Source of the DNA: Oxytricha trifallax
Taxonomy: Eukaryota; Ciliophora; Spirotrichea; Sporadotrichida; Oxytrichidae
DNA: 64,000 nucleotides
NCBI GenBank assembly: GCA_000711775.1
Contig: ARYC01000247.1
Span: 62,001 to 126,000 of the forward strand
Reading direction: 5' to 3'
The translations under genes were made by a program, and so were the position numbers. Each line of letters begins with the position of its first letter. Position 1 is the stretch's first letter. Shown one piece after another: positions 48,715 to 60,850 of the stretch. The notes below the pieces were generated by a model. It saw only the letters and a program-made list of their open reading frames with translations. It was not told the origin of the DNA and made no database searches.

Positions 48715-49413
48715 ATAGACTCTGCTCGCCGTATACAGAGGGCTCGAGGAAATGAAAGCCACAGAACCTCAAAAGTTAAGAATAAAAATAAGACTTAATT
48801 TTAGTTTTAATTAAAACTAAATTTAACAAAAGGTGAAGATCTGTTAAAAAGTGCAAAAGTACTTGAAACCATAAACCTACCCCATCCTGAGAACAAAACT
48901 ATTGTCAGCATTCCAAGGGAGCGAGTATTGTAAAACATATATGTTTAATGTAATAAATTAGTATTTTTATATAAAACATGGTTAAAAAATTTTAAATCTC
49001 TTAAATCTAATATAATCTAATATAGATCATTTACTATAAAATAAAAATTAATATAAAAAGTAGTTCTTATTAAATGAATTTAGAAAGATTATTTATATTT
49101 CAAAAAATAATATGATAAAATTTAAATCTAAATATATATAATAAAGACTCCTTAGATTGCTTATATATTATAAAAAATTTAATGTTATTTTTAAATGAAT
49201 TTATTACTTGTCAAAATAGTTATTGTTATGTAATTTATATTTATTTAAGAATAGCAAGTCATGATCTATGCTCTTTTGATACAAGCCAAGATTGAAGAAA
49301 CCCATACAACACAGTAAAAGGCATACCAATCTGAGGTAGATTAATCAAACTTCGGTAGAATGGAACTTGAATCAAAAATCTTAAAACTCTTGACAACGGT
49401 TTAAATATAAAGA
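48715..49413 (+). CDS. Block F cassettes Y1 and Y2
   Basis: Y1 (48719-48932) reads TLLAVYRGLEEMKATEPQKL, then RIKIRLNFSFNQNQ, and ends LLSAFQGSEYC. Y2 (about 49249-49413) reads EQQVMIYALLIQAKIEETHT and then QQKAYQSEVDQSNFGRMELE. Both are open with TAA/TAG as Gln. The Y1 leader TTTAATTATAGACTCTG resembles a 3' splice site, so intron rather than IES boundaries remain possible. No X cassettes are near. Confidence 0.5.
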
Positions 49414-51049
49414 AAAAATGATATCTTATAATTGTATTTCTATTGAATTACAAAAGTTCTCTATTATTATAAAATAAAATATATAAATTAAAAATTAAAA
49501 GCTTTTATATATAATAGATTTTACATAAATAAATACAAAATCATCCTTTAAAATAAATAGAAGCAATTGTATTTCAAATTGTAAATCTTTTTATAAAAAA
49601 ATATAGTTAATTAGTATTATTTTGTATATTAAACTAATGAATCTTCGATTAATATTAAAATAATCAATTCATTAGATTAGGCGAGAATAATAGGTTATAA
49701 AAAAAAATTTTTTCATTAAAAATCAAATTTAGTTTAATTATTACTTGATGAATAGAAATATATTAGAATTACCTTGAAAAGAGTTAACTAAAAAAGGAAA
49801 AATTTAATATTTCATTTAATATGAAAAATTATTAATAAATTGCAATCATGACATTAGAAATAATCTTATGTTTCAAGGAAAAAATAAATTATTAAAAATT
49901 ATTAAAATAAAGATACTTAGTTGTTTAATATTTTAAAAAAAAATATTATTTTTAATTAATCTTAAGTATGTTAACCTAAAATAGCATATTTATTATTTGA
50001 GTTATAATAGACGAAGCTCTTTGAAGTGATCACATTCGGAGGTATGTGGAAAACGTTTGTCAGGCATAATTGTTTTATTTAGTTTTAGAAAATATTGATT
50101 AAATAAATTCGAATTGGAATATGAAAAAAATTGTGTAGCATAAAATAAATAAATTATTCTAAACTTATTTAATTAGCTTAAAAGATTTTGCGAATTAATC
50201 ACAAAGATTTATAGTTATGCGAAAATTTCTATTTAAATTGAGAATTAGGAAAAATTTGAATTTTTAATAAATATTTTACTGAATTAAATTTTCTTTATTT
50301 GTTCGTATTGAATAGTTAAAAATTTAAACTCAAAAAGCTTATTCAATTATAAAGTTCTATAACCTTTTTTGAGATATAAGATGGTTGATCCCACGTATAT
50401 TAATTAAAAAAATAGTTAAATACGAATTTTATGAGCCTGAGCAATTATCAAATAAAAAGGATATCTTCTTCACAAGTAACACAAGACTATTACAACCTTT
50501 TTAACTCATAAAAATCTGAATCATTGATTTTCATCTAACTTCGAAATTTACTAATTACTTACATTTTAAACTTATAACTCAATGTCTAATAAATAATATC
50601 AAAATTAAAATTCGAAAGATTAATGGAATTCGATTTGTTTTATGACGATTTCTTTATATTACATATTGATTGTTGCGTTCACTTAAAACACATTCAATAT
50701 TAATAAGCTCAGATCATAAATTAAACAACAGAGAATGAGAAATTAAAATTTTTTTAAATAAAAAAGAGAAGAAAATATTTTATGCTTGAATCAAATTTTA
50801 TAAAGTAAATACAAATATTGTTGAATTTCTATTAGGATATCTGCTATAATACTTTCAAAAATAACTAATCTTCTAGTTTCTCAATTTAAACTTAATAAGC
50901 TGGAATAAATCTTGTTAGGGTATCTATAGTCATTCTTTTGTATATTTTTTATATATCAATAAATTCTTATCATTATTTTATTGGTAGCATTATGAGAACT
51001 CAATAATGATTTATATTGTAAACAATATGGAAAATTTAAAAAAATTTTG
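49414..51049. other. AT-rich region, no gene seen
   Basis: About 1.6 kb of AT-rich DNA. No recognisable coding or repeat structure by eye. Confidence 0.5.
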
Positions 51050-51615
51050 ACTTCAATTTAAATTTAAACAGGTTATATAATTTGAATTATCATAAAAAAA
51101 TCCATCTCCCTCGTATATTTCTTTTTTGGTCACATTATAGATATTTTATCTCAAAAATTCAAAATAGCAGGATATATTAAAAGGAGCCAAAATGGAATCA
51201 TTAAATGTAAAGAGAAGGTTTGGGGGAGTAAGCTTCATGCACTGGTTTATGATAAAAAAAATTTAGGGAAGTTTCCTGCACTTTTCTTTAAATTTTTTTA
51301 AAATTATTAATTAATCTTATTAACAACTTTACACAACTTCCAAACTAACTTTATTCTTATAATTTTACTTAATTTATTAAAATTATTCAATATCTCTATG
51401 TATAATCCAATAAATCTGACATATTCCATTTAATATTTGCAGATTTTTTACTCTTAGCCTCTTTATTTTTCATTGTAATTCCAAATATTTTATCCAATTG
51501 TTTTTAAAATTCTCATTCAATTTATCTTGTTCGTTACATAGCTATAAATAATAAACTTCATTATCTTGAACTACTTAAATGATTGATAAATATCCTCTTA
51601 ATATTAACGGGTCAT
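51050..51615 (-). other. Coding-like segments on minus strand, unrecognised
   Basis: One frame reads NEVYYLQLCNEQDKLNENFK (about 51600 to 51510). A shifted frame continues KQLDKIFGITMKNKEAKSKK and ends WNMSDLLDYTQRY with TGA at 51387-51389. Further downstream another open piece reads FEFLRQNIYNVTKKEIYEGD and ends in TGA near 51060. Charged residues and low TGA content suggest real MDSs separated by small gaps. No family recognised. Confidence 0.35.
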
Positions 51616-52024
51616 TGATATGTTAAGTCTTTTAAATAACGTAAAATTTATTGAATTTGCGTTATTTAAATTAACAAAGTGCTGGAAATTTCTTCCCCCG
51701 AAGGTTTAATGAAAAAAATTTACTCAATAAAAAATGTTGTCATATCTAAATAAAGCAAAAGTTTCAATCAAAATATTGAACTTTTATCCTAAATAATCAA
51801 ATTTTATGCAGCAAATTTTTTTAAATTAATATAACAATTTTAATATATAAATTTTAATCTTAATAATTAGAATTCCTAGGTTCGAATGTAACTTAACAAT
51901 AGTTTTATTTACTTTATAATAAAGCTCAATTGATTTATATATTTAAAATGCATCTTCAGGATAACAGAGTGCCAGATTAAGGCGAGGGAATTTTGAAATC
52001 CAATAACATATTAATTTTCAGAAT
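51616..52024. other. AT-rich spacer before E3
   Basis: Nothing recognisable except an ACGTAAA..TTTGCGTT palindrome of about 25 bp per arm near 51625-51670 (TTTAAATAACGTAAAT and GCGTTATTTAAA). Confidence 0.5.
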
Positions 52025-52134
52025 CAACCCCAAAAGCCCTTTAAACCCCTTAATGAGGTTAATAAGTGCTTTGATTTTAAGGGTATAGTTGGGGTCTTAT
52101 TGTGGTAGGTAAAGAAATTTTGTCAAATTTCAAA

Positions 52135-53178
52135 ATGAGATATAGAAAATAGAGAAATTTAGGGTATATTTATAATGAGAGATATTTAGATTTACTTCTT
52201 AAGCTTAGGTATGGTACACGTATTTAAATAGACTTAGTCAAACCTATAATGAATTATGCAGCTATAGCAAACCTCCTTTGTAATAGTGCCTCAACAATAG
52301 GTATTAATGCTAGTCGGCTATTTAGCATTATAATTCAGGCACTTGAAAATATCCAGTAAGAAAATAAAAGTTCAGTCAGACCATATTGGCTACATCTGTG
52401 ACTCTAAAACTTTAAATTATTTGACACACTTTCCTCTTGACTAGCGAGCTGTAATGTTTCATCGCAGGTTTCCTGACATGCGAATCTTTCCTTAGACTAT
52501 AAGCAATATTTATAAAAGACATGTATTATTTTCAAGACTGTCAACAGAGTGAAGAGAGTGATTGATTTTACAGTGCCATTTTATAGTAATAATTTAAACT
52601 TTATATATGATTAAATGCAGAGAGCTATTGATAATAACATCAAGTTCATACACGCAGATGAAGCTGCGTTTACCTTCAACACCTTTATTAGAAAGTCATG
52701 GTACAAGAAGCATGATAATATAGAAGTTTATTATTATAAAGTGAAGGTTATTATCCATAAAATTTTAGCTGGCAAAAGCTAATATTTAGGCTACCCTAGC
52801 TCTTTAAAGCAAGAGTATTATATTGAGTTCCTGCATAAGCTCAGAGAGAAGTACAGTAATCAAGAGATCATATTGTTTGTTGATAACCTTTCAGTTCATA
52901 AGACTAAGGAGTCTAAGAAAGCCTATGAAAAACTAAACATAACTCCTGTTATTAACATTCCTTATAGCCCATAATTTAATGGAATTGAATTCTACTGGAG
53001 TTAAATCAAGACTCACTACAAGAAGCTGCTGCTGTATCATCTTATGCATGACTTGCCAATCGATACAGTAGACTTAATTCAAAGCAGCTGTAAGAGAGTG
53101 AATGTAGATAAGACAACAATTTGTGCGAGAGAGGGAAGAATGAATGTTTATAAATAAGTTTTAGATTTAAACGAATGA
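52135..53178 (+). pseudogene. TBE E3 42 kDa transposase, decayed
   Basis: Start MRYRKQRNLGYIYNE at 52135; stop TGA at 53176-53178. Recognisable parts are the N-terminal LLKLRYGTR, the first Asp in KFIHADEAAFTFNTF (about 52645), the second in LFVDNLSVHKTKES (about 52880) and the Glu in FNGIEFYW (about 52985). Frameshifts around 52300-52560 break the helix-turn-helix region. Confidence 0.8.
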
Positions 53179-53186
53179 ATATATTC

Positions 53187-53972
53187 GCATATTAAATTAA
53201 CCCAGAAAGGGATTTGATTTCTCTTTCTTTTCCTCTTCTAATGGCTTGCTTGGGCCCATATTTCTTCTCTTATTGTCAGCTCCTACATCTATGTTCATAT
53301 CTTCTGGCTTTTAAAGATCTTTAAAATTCTATTGCTAGCTTAATGAACTGTCTGCTGTTTTTTATCTCTATGAACCCTAGCATGCTCTTTCATAATATAT
53401 ATACCTGTACAAGATTTTCCTACAAAGTTATATGTCAAAGCTTACTTGAAAGATAAGGATGCTTCCTAAGTTCCTCTAACCAAGCTGATCTTATTAGTAT
53501 GCCTTGCTTCTTCTAGTCTTCAGGAGATCTAGAATATCGTTTCTGTGCTTCTTCAATTGTTTCTCTAAGATACTCCTCTTTTATTGTACCAAGAACACCA
53601 AAGAGGAAGCTCCTTTCTGGAAGCTTGTTAGAGAAATGTTTCTTGGTAAGAAGATAAACTACCATCTCTTCATCGTTCATCGCATCCTCGTAGAGATTAG
53701 TGACTGAAATTTCTGGGTAGTTTGGTATTTCTATCAACTTAATTTCATTATTTTTTGAAGGCTTTCTTCTCATCATAGAGCATAGCTATTAAGAATGAAT
53801 TTTTGGTACTTTCCATCGTTGGTAGGAATAATCCTACTATAATATGTGATTAAGTATATGTTACATGCTTACCATGTTGAGAGAGGTATCGATAGAGATC
53901 CTCCTTGCTACTAAATCTTGAGATCATTTATTAAGCTTAAACCCTCTTCATTGCAGCATTTATAGATTCCAT
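53187..53972 (-). CDS. TBE E3 22 kDa protein with intron
   Basis: Start MESINAAMKRV at 53972. An intron of about 36 bp (about 53835-53872) is followed by a run containing IEIPNYPEISVTNLYEDAMN, KKHFSNKLPERSFLFGVLG and EEAQKRYSRSPED. The C-terminus has MNIDVGADN and EEEKKEKS. The usual stop after FNM is mutated, so the end is approximate. The middle part is open for 87 codons without any TAA/TAG, the best-kept 22 kDa frame in the window. Confidence 0.75.
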
Positions 53973-54119
53973 CCTGGTTCCTTCTCTACTTAATGAATTT
54001 CGAATTTTAATATATAGAGTTCTGGTTCTTAGTGTTATTAATTTTACTATTATATATGGGCATCTTAAAGGAGGTCAAACCTGCAAAGATACGTTAAGAA
54101 AGTTTGCATTAGCTGTATC

Positions 54120-54310
54120 AAACTGCAGAAATGTAGCTACATTTTTTTCAATTTAGTTCCATTAAGTTAGTACTAAATTTGTTGTATTTTAATTGGTACC
54201 AATTTAATAGTACCAAAACATAATTAGTACCTTGATTTAAACTAATGAGGATTTAATGGTAAAGTTCCAAAATGAATCATTAAATAATTGGTACAGTACC
54301 AACCTGAATT
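54120..54310. repeat. E3 internal repeats between divergent genes
   Basis: Multiple copies of TTAGTACTA / TTGGTACCAA / TAGTACC in alternating orientation between the 22 kDa and 57 kDa genes, the same position as the repeats in E1, E4 and E6 but a different motif. Possibly regulatory. Confidence 0.55.
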
Positions 54311-54814
54311 TTTATCTAAGTTAGAACTAAAATTAAATTTATGAAGCGTGAAATTAGAAAAATTATAGTTATAAACTAAGTTTAAAAATGATGTCTAACA
54401 CCTAAGAATCAACTATTGTTGTTGCAGTGCCAGCTCCTATACAAAGTTAGTATGACCAGTAAGGTTTTTACTTATTAGTAATAGAAATTTAAATTTGAAT
54501 GTATCCATGGCTACTACTTTAAATCGTAAAGGAATCTCTCTTTGCAATCTACTCTAGGCATGACAAATCAGCTCTTAAGATCCTAAAATAATTATAGTAA
54601 GTCAAAATGTGTTTTTACAAAATAAAATATGTAAGTATTTATTTTAAGAATTTATGGAAGGTTAACCTTCTAGAAGAAGGGGTGCCTACTTTAAGAATTC
54701 TGTTTAGATTTTAAATTAGTCTTTAAATAATTTACTTTTTTAATTGACCTGATTTTTATAGAATAGTTAATCAAACTAAATTTTGGCGCCACTTAAAAGC
54801 AAGAAGTTACTTAT

Positions 54815-54850
54815 ATAGTGAGAGAGAGAGAGTGAAAGAGAGAGGTAGAG
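54815..54850. repeat. GA-rich simple repeat
   Basis: A purine-only (GA)n tract (GAGAGAGAGAGAG, then AAAGAGAGAGG) within the E3 57 kDa region, shifting or lengthening the reading frame there. Confidence 0.7.
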
Positions 54851-56275
54851 TTAAGAGCTCCTGGGTTTGGAGCAGAGGTCTTTAAAATTGAAGGATGGTA
54901 TTAGAAGGGGAGAGCAGAGGTAGAACTTCAAACTTGTTGAGGAGCTAAATGAACAGCAATCAATTGTTTAAAAATCAAAAACAAAAACTTTAAATACAAT
55001 GATTGTCAAAATTTCTACTCAGCTGAGTAGAGCTTGACGAGGCATATTAAAGAAATACATTCTGGCAAAGCGAAGAATCATTTCAAGCATGATAAAGTTT
55101 AGGTGGATGGCAGGTTTAAGTGCACGACTTGCATGAAGTTTTACACTCACTCAGCTAAAGTTAAAAGACACCTGCAAAAGCATAATTTAAGAGAGTTTAA
55201 AGAGTAAGATTAAAAGACTAAAAACTAATACCTGCCAAGAGAAAGTCTAATACTTTTTTGAAACTTAAAGAGAGTAATATAATCCCAAGAGGTAGAAACG
55301 ATATGAGTCAATAAATCAACCTGCAGGCTCTACATTTTTAGCATGCTTCTAAGAGAGAGCTATGTTAATTCCTGCATTAAATGATGTCGATCTTAGCTGT
55401 TTTATAAAAAAAAATATTTGAATATTAACGTGCCTAGTAAGGCAAAACTTATAGTACTCGATAAGCTTGCATACAATGTAAATCCTTTCAGCTATCTCAT
55501 TAAGAATGAACAGTATCATAATGAGTTTGCAATCGAATATATCGTTTTTAAAGAAGTTTAAAATAGAAATTGCAAGAAATTGCTTATGCTAGACGGTGTT
55601 ATTATAGTTTTTGGGTTCATCGCACTAAGGCTAAAGAAATTTGAAATGACTCTAAGAGACTATCTTCATCAAATCAGATATCCGGATGACTTGGATGATA
55701 TTCTTTTAGATATGATTTAGGGTATCTAGGAGTTGAATGAATTTGAATATGTTCAGAGAGATGAAGCATAAAAATGTGATGCTCATCCTCTGTTCTTTAG
55801 AAGCTGTAGTTATCGATTTCAATAGAGCTTTAAGATGAAAGATTGGAACATTAGCAAGGCTTCTTGGGACATCAGGCGGCTAATTCTCAATCAGAGAGAA
55901 TTGGATGAATGGATCAGTTTAGTGGCTTTTATGGGCAGTTGCTGCTAACATATTAGAAAGTGACATGGAAAGCATGGTTACTTTGGTACTCCGCATGAAA
56001 AACAATCAATTAGCTTAGCTTAGAAGCATATAAAGTCAGAAAAATGTCTGCGAAGAAATAAAAAAGCATGCTAGAGATGATAATCGTAAGATCTTTTTCC
56101 TATCCTAGATAATCCTTAGATAAATACACGAGCCACTCAAAACCCCAAAACCCTTTCAGTAGTTTGATTCAGTTTTTGATTGATAAAAGTAGACTATTAG
56201 TGCATACTTTATTAGGGTTTTAATAGGGTTTATGTAGGGGTTTAATGTTTAAATATTAGTAATTTAAGTGAGTAT

Positions 56276-57337
56276 ATGCGAGGTTTGGGGTCAGTTTATG
56301 ACAGTGAGTATATAGATTTATTGTTTAAGTTGCGTTATGGATGCGATGATTATAGTGATCAACTCAAACCTATTCTAAATTACACATCTATAGCAAGACT
56401 GCTCCATAAATCTCCTGCAACTGTGAGGTCTCACTGTCTATTAGCATTGAATTTAAAGAGATAGCAGCTTAATTCTAAGCCTAAAAGACCTCTAAAATTT
56501 TAACAGCATCATATCGATTATCTTATTAATGATAAGACTCTTAAATACTGGGCTCATTTATCTCTAGCCTAGAGAGCTGTTATGTTTCATCGCCAATTTC
56601 ATGAGCTTCGTATCTCTGCTTAATCTATAGCGAACATATATAAATAGAACGGAATATCTTACAAGACAGTAAATCGCATTAAGAGAGTGATTGACTTTAA
56701 TGTTCCATTTTATAAGGATAATTTAAATTATATATTAAATTAGATGTAGAGGGCTATTACTAATAACATTAAGTTCATACACGCTGATGAGGCAGTATTT
56801 ACGTTTAATACCTTCATATCAAGGTCTTGGTATAAATGGTATAGCAAGATTGAAGTATATGGTTAAAAGGTTAAAGTTTAAACTCATGCTATACATGGTG
56901 GAATAAGCGAAGATAATGGCCTCGAGACTTATGTTATCCACCCTCGCTCAATAAAGACCAAATAATACATAAAGTTCTTGCAATAACTCAGAGATAAGTA
57001 CGCCGACTAAGAGATTTTTTTGTTTGTAGATAACTTATCTGTCCATAAAACTAAAGACACAAGGAAGGAATATGAAAGGCTAAACATAACACCTGTATTT
57101 AATGTTCCATACAGTCCTCAGTTCAATGGAATTGAATTATATTGGGGGTTATTGAAAGGCCACTACAAGAAACTTCTACTGTATCACTTGATGCACGATT
57201 TGAAGATTCATACAGTGGATTTTATTTAGAGTAACGATAAGAGAGTCAGCAATGATAAAGCTAAAGTATGCGCAAAAAAAGAGAGATTTTTTTTTGTGTA
57301 TATAAATAAGTTTTAGATTTTTTTTTTAAACGAGTGA
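56276..57337 (+). CDS. TBE E4 42 kDa transposase
   Basis: Start MRGLGSVYDSEYIDLLFKLR at 56276; stop TGA at 57335-57337. Open throughout with TAA/TAG as Gln, until a T-rich expansion near 57290 that shifts the last 15 codons. A helix-turn-helix-like region is at residues 35-65 (ATVRSHCLLALNLKR). The catalytic triad is visible as IHADEAVFTF (about 56780), LFVDNLSVHKTKDT (about 57020) and PYSPQFNGIELYWGLLK (about 57110). This D...D...E arrangement is that of IS630/Tc1-mariner transposases. In Oxytricha such TBE transposases are known to act in genome rearrangement; whether this copy is expressed cannot be told. Confidence 0.9.
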
Positions 57338-57343
57338 ATAAGT

Positions 57344-58133
57344 TCACATATTAAATTTACCGGTAAGAGGATTTTGCTTCTCTTTTTTTTCTTCCTCTTA
57401 ACGGTTGATTGGCTCTATGTTTCTTCTGTTAGTGCCATCTCTTGCATCTATGTTCATCTCGTCTTGCTTTTAGAATTCTTTGAAGAGTCTCTTACTCAAT
57501 TCATGCTTTACTTGAGACTTTCTCTCTATGTTTAACTTGCTGCTCACTTTCATCAAGTATATAGCAGTTCCAGGTTTTTCTATAGAGTTAGAAGGGTAAG
57601 CTTACTTGAGATGAATGGGTGCTTTTGTAATTCCTAGAGCCAGGTGTCGCTTATTTTTATTCCTTTCTTCTCTTTTTCTTCAGGAGAGATGCTGTAGAGT
57701 TTCTTGTGAGCTTCTTATATAACTTCATTAAAGTACTCAGGTTTCAGAGTTGCAAAAACACCGAAGAAGAAGTTTCTCTCTGGCAACGTATTAGAGAGTT
57801 GCAGCTTTGATGGAAGGTAGAGAGCAACATCTGGATCATTCATAGCATCATCATAGAGATTTGTTACTGATATTTCAGGGTAGTTAGGTATCTCTATCAT
57901 CCTAATTTCATTAGACTTAAAAGCTTTTTTCTCTTCACTCAGTAAGGCTTTTAAGAACGAGATTTTAGTTCCTTCCTAAGTTGGCAAGAAGAGTCCAACT
58001 ATAATGGATGTATTAATCTTAATTAAGAATTTACCTTGCTATACCAAGTATTTATAGAGGTCATCTTTACTTCGAATTTTCCTATTAAATCTTGAGATTA
58101 AATTCTCTTCATTGCATCATTCATAGACTCCAT
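57344..58133 (-). CDS. TBE E4 22 kDa protein with intron
   Basis: Start MESMNDAMKRI at 58133; stop TGA at 57344-57346, six bases from the convergent transposase stop. An intron of about 37 bp ends at TATAG (about 57999). Then MIEIPNYPEISVTNLYDDAM, DPDVALYLPSKLQLSNTLPE and RNFFFGVFATLKPEYFNEVI are conserved with E1 and E3. An in-frame TAA/TAG-rich C-terminal half ends in an EEE(K)-rich tail and FNM. Function unknown. Confidence 0.85.
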
Positions 58134-58699
58134 CTTGCTTCCTCTTTCTAGAAATGTTAATAAAATTTAAAATTATGGATATCCATTCTAAGTTTATTAA
58201 AATCTTACTACTAAATAGGGAGGACCTACTGGAGGTCAACCTTGAAAAGATATGAGGAGAAGCATTGAAAAACTTGCTCCAAGTTTCACAGATTGATTTC
58301 CATTTTTATCAATCTATCTCCATTAAATTGCTCCTAATAAATGTATTATTATTTTAGGAGGTCCTCCAAATTAAGTTCAAACTTTATTAGGAGTTAAATT
58401 TTAAGGTTAAAATTTAATAAGGAGCATATTAAATTTAAAAATGCTTAATAATTTTACCTCCAAATTAAGTAAAACTTGATTTGGAGAACCTCTTAGAGAA
58501 ACTAAACTTCATTAGGAGTATTTTAATTTACTAAAATATATAAAATTCTCATAAAATATGTCAACTCACAGTCTTTTTATGGTTATTCAATTTTCTTACC
58601 TCTCAGATGAGAATTTACCACAGTGACTTATACTCAACTATTAAAGTTTATCAAGGTATATTTTATCATTATTATAATAAAATATATCAGCAAACTAAT

Positions 58700-60150
58700 A
58701 TGAGCGCTAACTTATTGAGAAGAGCGGCATTACTTGGATATAGCCAATAAAAATTAACATTCCATCAACCAATAAAAGTAGAGACCAGAGACGCTTGTAC
58801 TCAGAGGTAGCCTACTTTTGACAACTTTGACTAGTCTAGCTTTGAGATTATATATAAATTAAGTAGGAGGTCATCACATAATTTGTGTAAATTGAGAAGG
58901 AGGTTAAATAATCCGTCATAGAGCATTTATAAATACCAGCCAAAGTTGACTATTAATGCAAAAAATGCAATAAAGTTTCCCTTACAAGTCAACTTATAAG
59001 AGACACTTGAGAGATATACACAACGAAATACCAAGGAGTATGTCTGTGAGTTCTGTGAGAAGCCATATTCTCAAACTAGAAACCTAAAAGTGCACTTAAA
59101 CAAAAAGCACAATCAAAGTTTTGTCTTATTCATGAACCTACAGGGAATAGATTCCTATAAAAAAAAAGATCAAGAAACACAGTGGAGTCTCTTAGAACTG
59201 AAGTCTAGAAGTAAGTTAAAATGAAGAAAGCAGTCAAGAACTTTCCAGTCTCTGAGATCAATAAAATCATGGTCAAAATAGAGGCAATGAAGATTTCCTA
59301 TATTAAAGATTATTGACTTAGATTCTTGTCTAGAAAGTTTCCTCACTCTTGAAGATAAAATAGAGAAGAGAGTCATTTCTGATGATTAATATGGTTACAA
59401 GATATTTACATTCAGTTACTTCCTTGCTGATGACAAGTTCCAAATGGAATTTGGTAATGAGTATTATGCTCTTTAAAAGGCAAAGTTAAATGAGTGCAGG
59501 CATATCATCTAGCTTGATGCTATTTTACTTGGTAAAGATCATGTAGCCTTCAGGTTTCCTTTGCTTGAAATGACTTACAGATAATTCTTATCTGACAATA
59601 GATGTCAGAGATAAATTAGCGAGATTGTATAGCAGATAGTTGAGGGGATTGAAGAGCTTCACAAGCTAGGTTATGTTCATTGAGATTTAAAGCCAGAGAA
59701 CATCATGATGAACTTTCAGCCTCATAGAATTTATATTATTGACTTCAACAGAGCTCAAAGAGTGCAAGCCTCTGCATAAGGAAATGTATACGGCACTCCT
59801 GGAACCAGAGAGAGAGAATTGGAGAGATGGAGATACTTAATGGGATATCTGGGCTCTAGCAGTAATAATAATAGAGAGCGACATGCAATTAAATTAAAAT
59901 TAAACATGAATTGCTCAGAGTAAGTAAGAAACGATTACTTTAGCTGCAGTAGGGTGAGAGAGATTCTAAGCAGATAATCAAACAATATCTCGATAAAAAT
60001 AAAATAAATGGAGGTCTCAGTGAACTTGCATACTCAATTATTGTCAAGCCAAGCAAAGAGAATTAACAAACAATAGAAAAAATCAAGCATCAATTTAGAA
60101 AGATAAAATTCAGAGAACTGCCACATAACTCTAAGCTTATGTTTGTGTGA
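58700..60150 (+). pseudogene. TBE E4 57 kDa zinc-finger/kinase with indels
   Basis: Start MSANLLRRAAL at 58700; stop TGA at 60148-60150. Compared with E2 and E6, part of the first zinc finger is shortened (about 58970-59040). The kinase catalytic loop reads HKLGYVH-DLKPENIM with TGA in place of the Arg codon (GTTCATTGAGATTTAAAGCC at about 59676). A deletion turns GTPGYFPERED into GTPGTRERE, and a 40-bp duplication-like insert lies at 59886-59928. Inactive as a kinase. Confidence 0.8.
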
Positions 60151-60499
60151 GATATTTTAAAAACTCGCTTGTTATACTCACTTAAATTACTAATATTTAA
60201 ACATTAAATCCCTACATAAACCCTATTAAAACCCTAATAAAGTATGCACTAATAGTCTACTTTTATCAATCAAACTACTGAAAGGGTTTTGGGATTTTGA
60301 CTGAAGAGAGCTAGATTCAAGAGATGCAACAAAGACAAGCAAATTAAATTTGCTTGAATTAAATCACCTAATAATCATTAAATATGCTTAATATTCGCAT
60401 AAAACCTGCGTTTTCTCTGCTAACCCCTATAAGACCCCAACTATGCCCTACAAATCAAAGCACTTATAAACCTCACTAAGGGGTTTTGGGGTTTTGAAT

Positions 60500-60850
60500 G
60501 TATTTAATAAATTGATTTATATATTTTAGAGGTGAAGTCTATATCTTTGCCTAATTTTTGATGTCCTAAATTTGGGTTCATCGTATTTCGTCAATATTCA
60601 TAAATTTTTAAATCGGTGTCTATAATTTTTTAGGAATTGTGTCTATTATTTCTATAATAATAAAAATATCTCATTAATTATGAAAACTTTGAACTTTGAG
60701 TTTGAATTGAACTCTTTTAACAACTCGGTTGTATGAAACTATTACATTACAAAATAATTTAGGCTATTAGATAATACTTTCTGAAGAAAAACTCTATTGT
60801 AAACACAGACTTAAGATTTTTATGTGTTTTGACTTTATACTTAATACATT
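60500..60850. other. Spacer between E3 and E5
   Basis: About 350 bp of unique-looking AT-rich DNA with no recognised gene; the only stretch of non-transposon sequence in the last 12 kb. Confidence 0.5.

Larger units (their letters stand above)
56138..60299. mobile_element. TBE: TBE transposon E4, nested in E3
   Basis: Starts CAAAACCCCAAAACCCTTTC at 56138 and ends GGGTTTTGGGATTTTG at 60299, flanked by ACT (56135-56137 and 60300-60302), an ANT target. It is 4,162 bp with 42 kDa (plus), 22 kDa (minus) and 57 kDa (plus). Very similar to E6 and E2, so these three are one young subfamily. Confidence 0.95.
54388..60357 (+). pseudogene. TBE E3 57 kDa zinc-finger/kinase, interrupted by E4
   Basis: Start MMSNTQESTIVVAVPAPIQS at 54388 differs from the MSAN start of other copies. 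A C2H2 finger at about 55110-55190 is intact: FKCTTCMKFYTHSAKVKRHL followed by QKH. The preceding finger lacks one Cys. The kinase remnant includes VVIDFNRALR (about 55810). E4 is inserted at ACT 56135-56137; past it the frame resumes LKRARFKRCNKDKQIKFA and ends TGA at 60355-60357. Kinase catalytic-loop sequence is deleted or unrecognisable near 55750, so it was already decayed. Confidence 0.75.
52025..60496. mobile_element. TBE: TBE transposon E3 (older), carrying nested E4
   Basis: The left terminus is degenerate (CAACCCCAAAAGCCC at 52025). The right terminus is canonical, ending GGGGTTTTGGGGTTTTG at 60496. AAT flanks both sides (52022-52024 and 60497-60499). Removing E4 and its duplicated ACT leaves about 4.3 kb with the order 42 kDa (plus), 22 kDa (minus), 57 kDa (plus). 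Sequence divergence from E4/E6 is high, so E3 belongs to another TBE subfamily or is older. Confidence 0.9.

Noticed and set aside
53504..53707. 67-codon open frame on the plus strand
   Set aside because: Shadow opposite the conserved 22 kDa coding sequence of E3.
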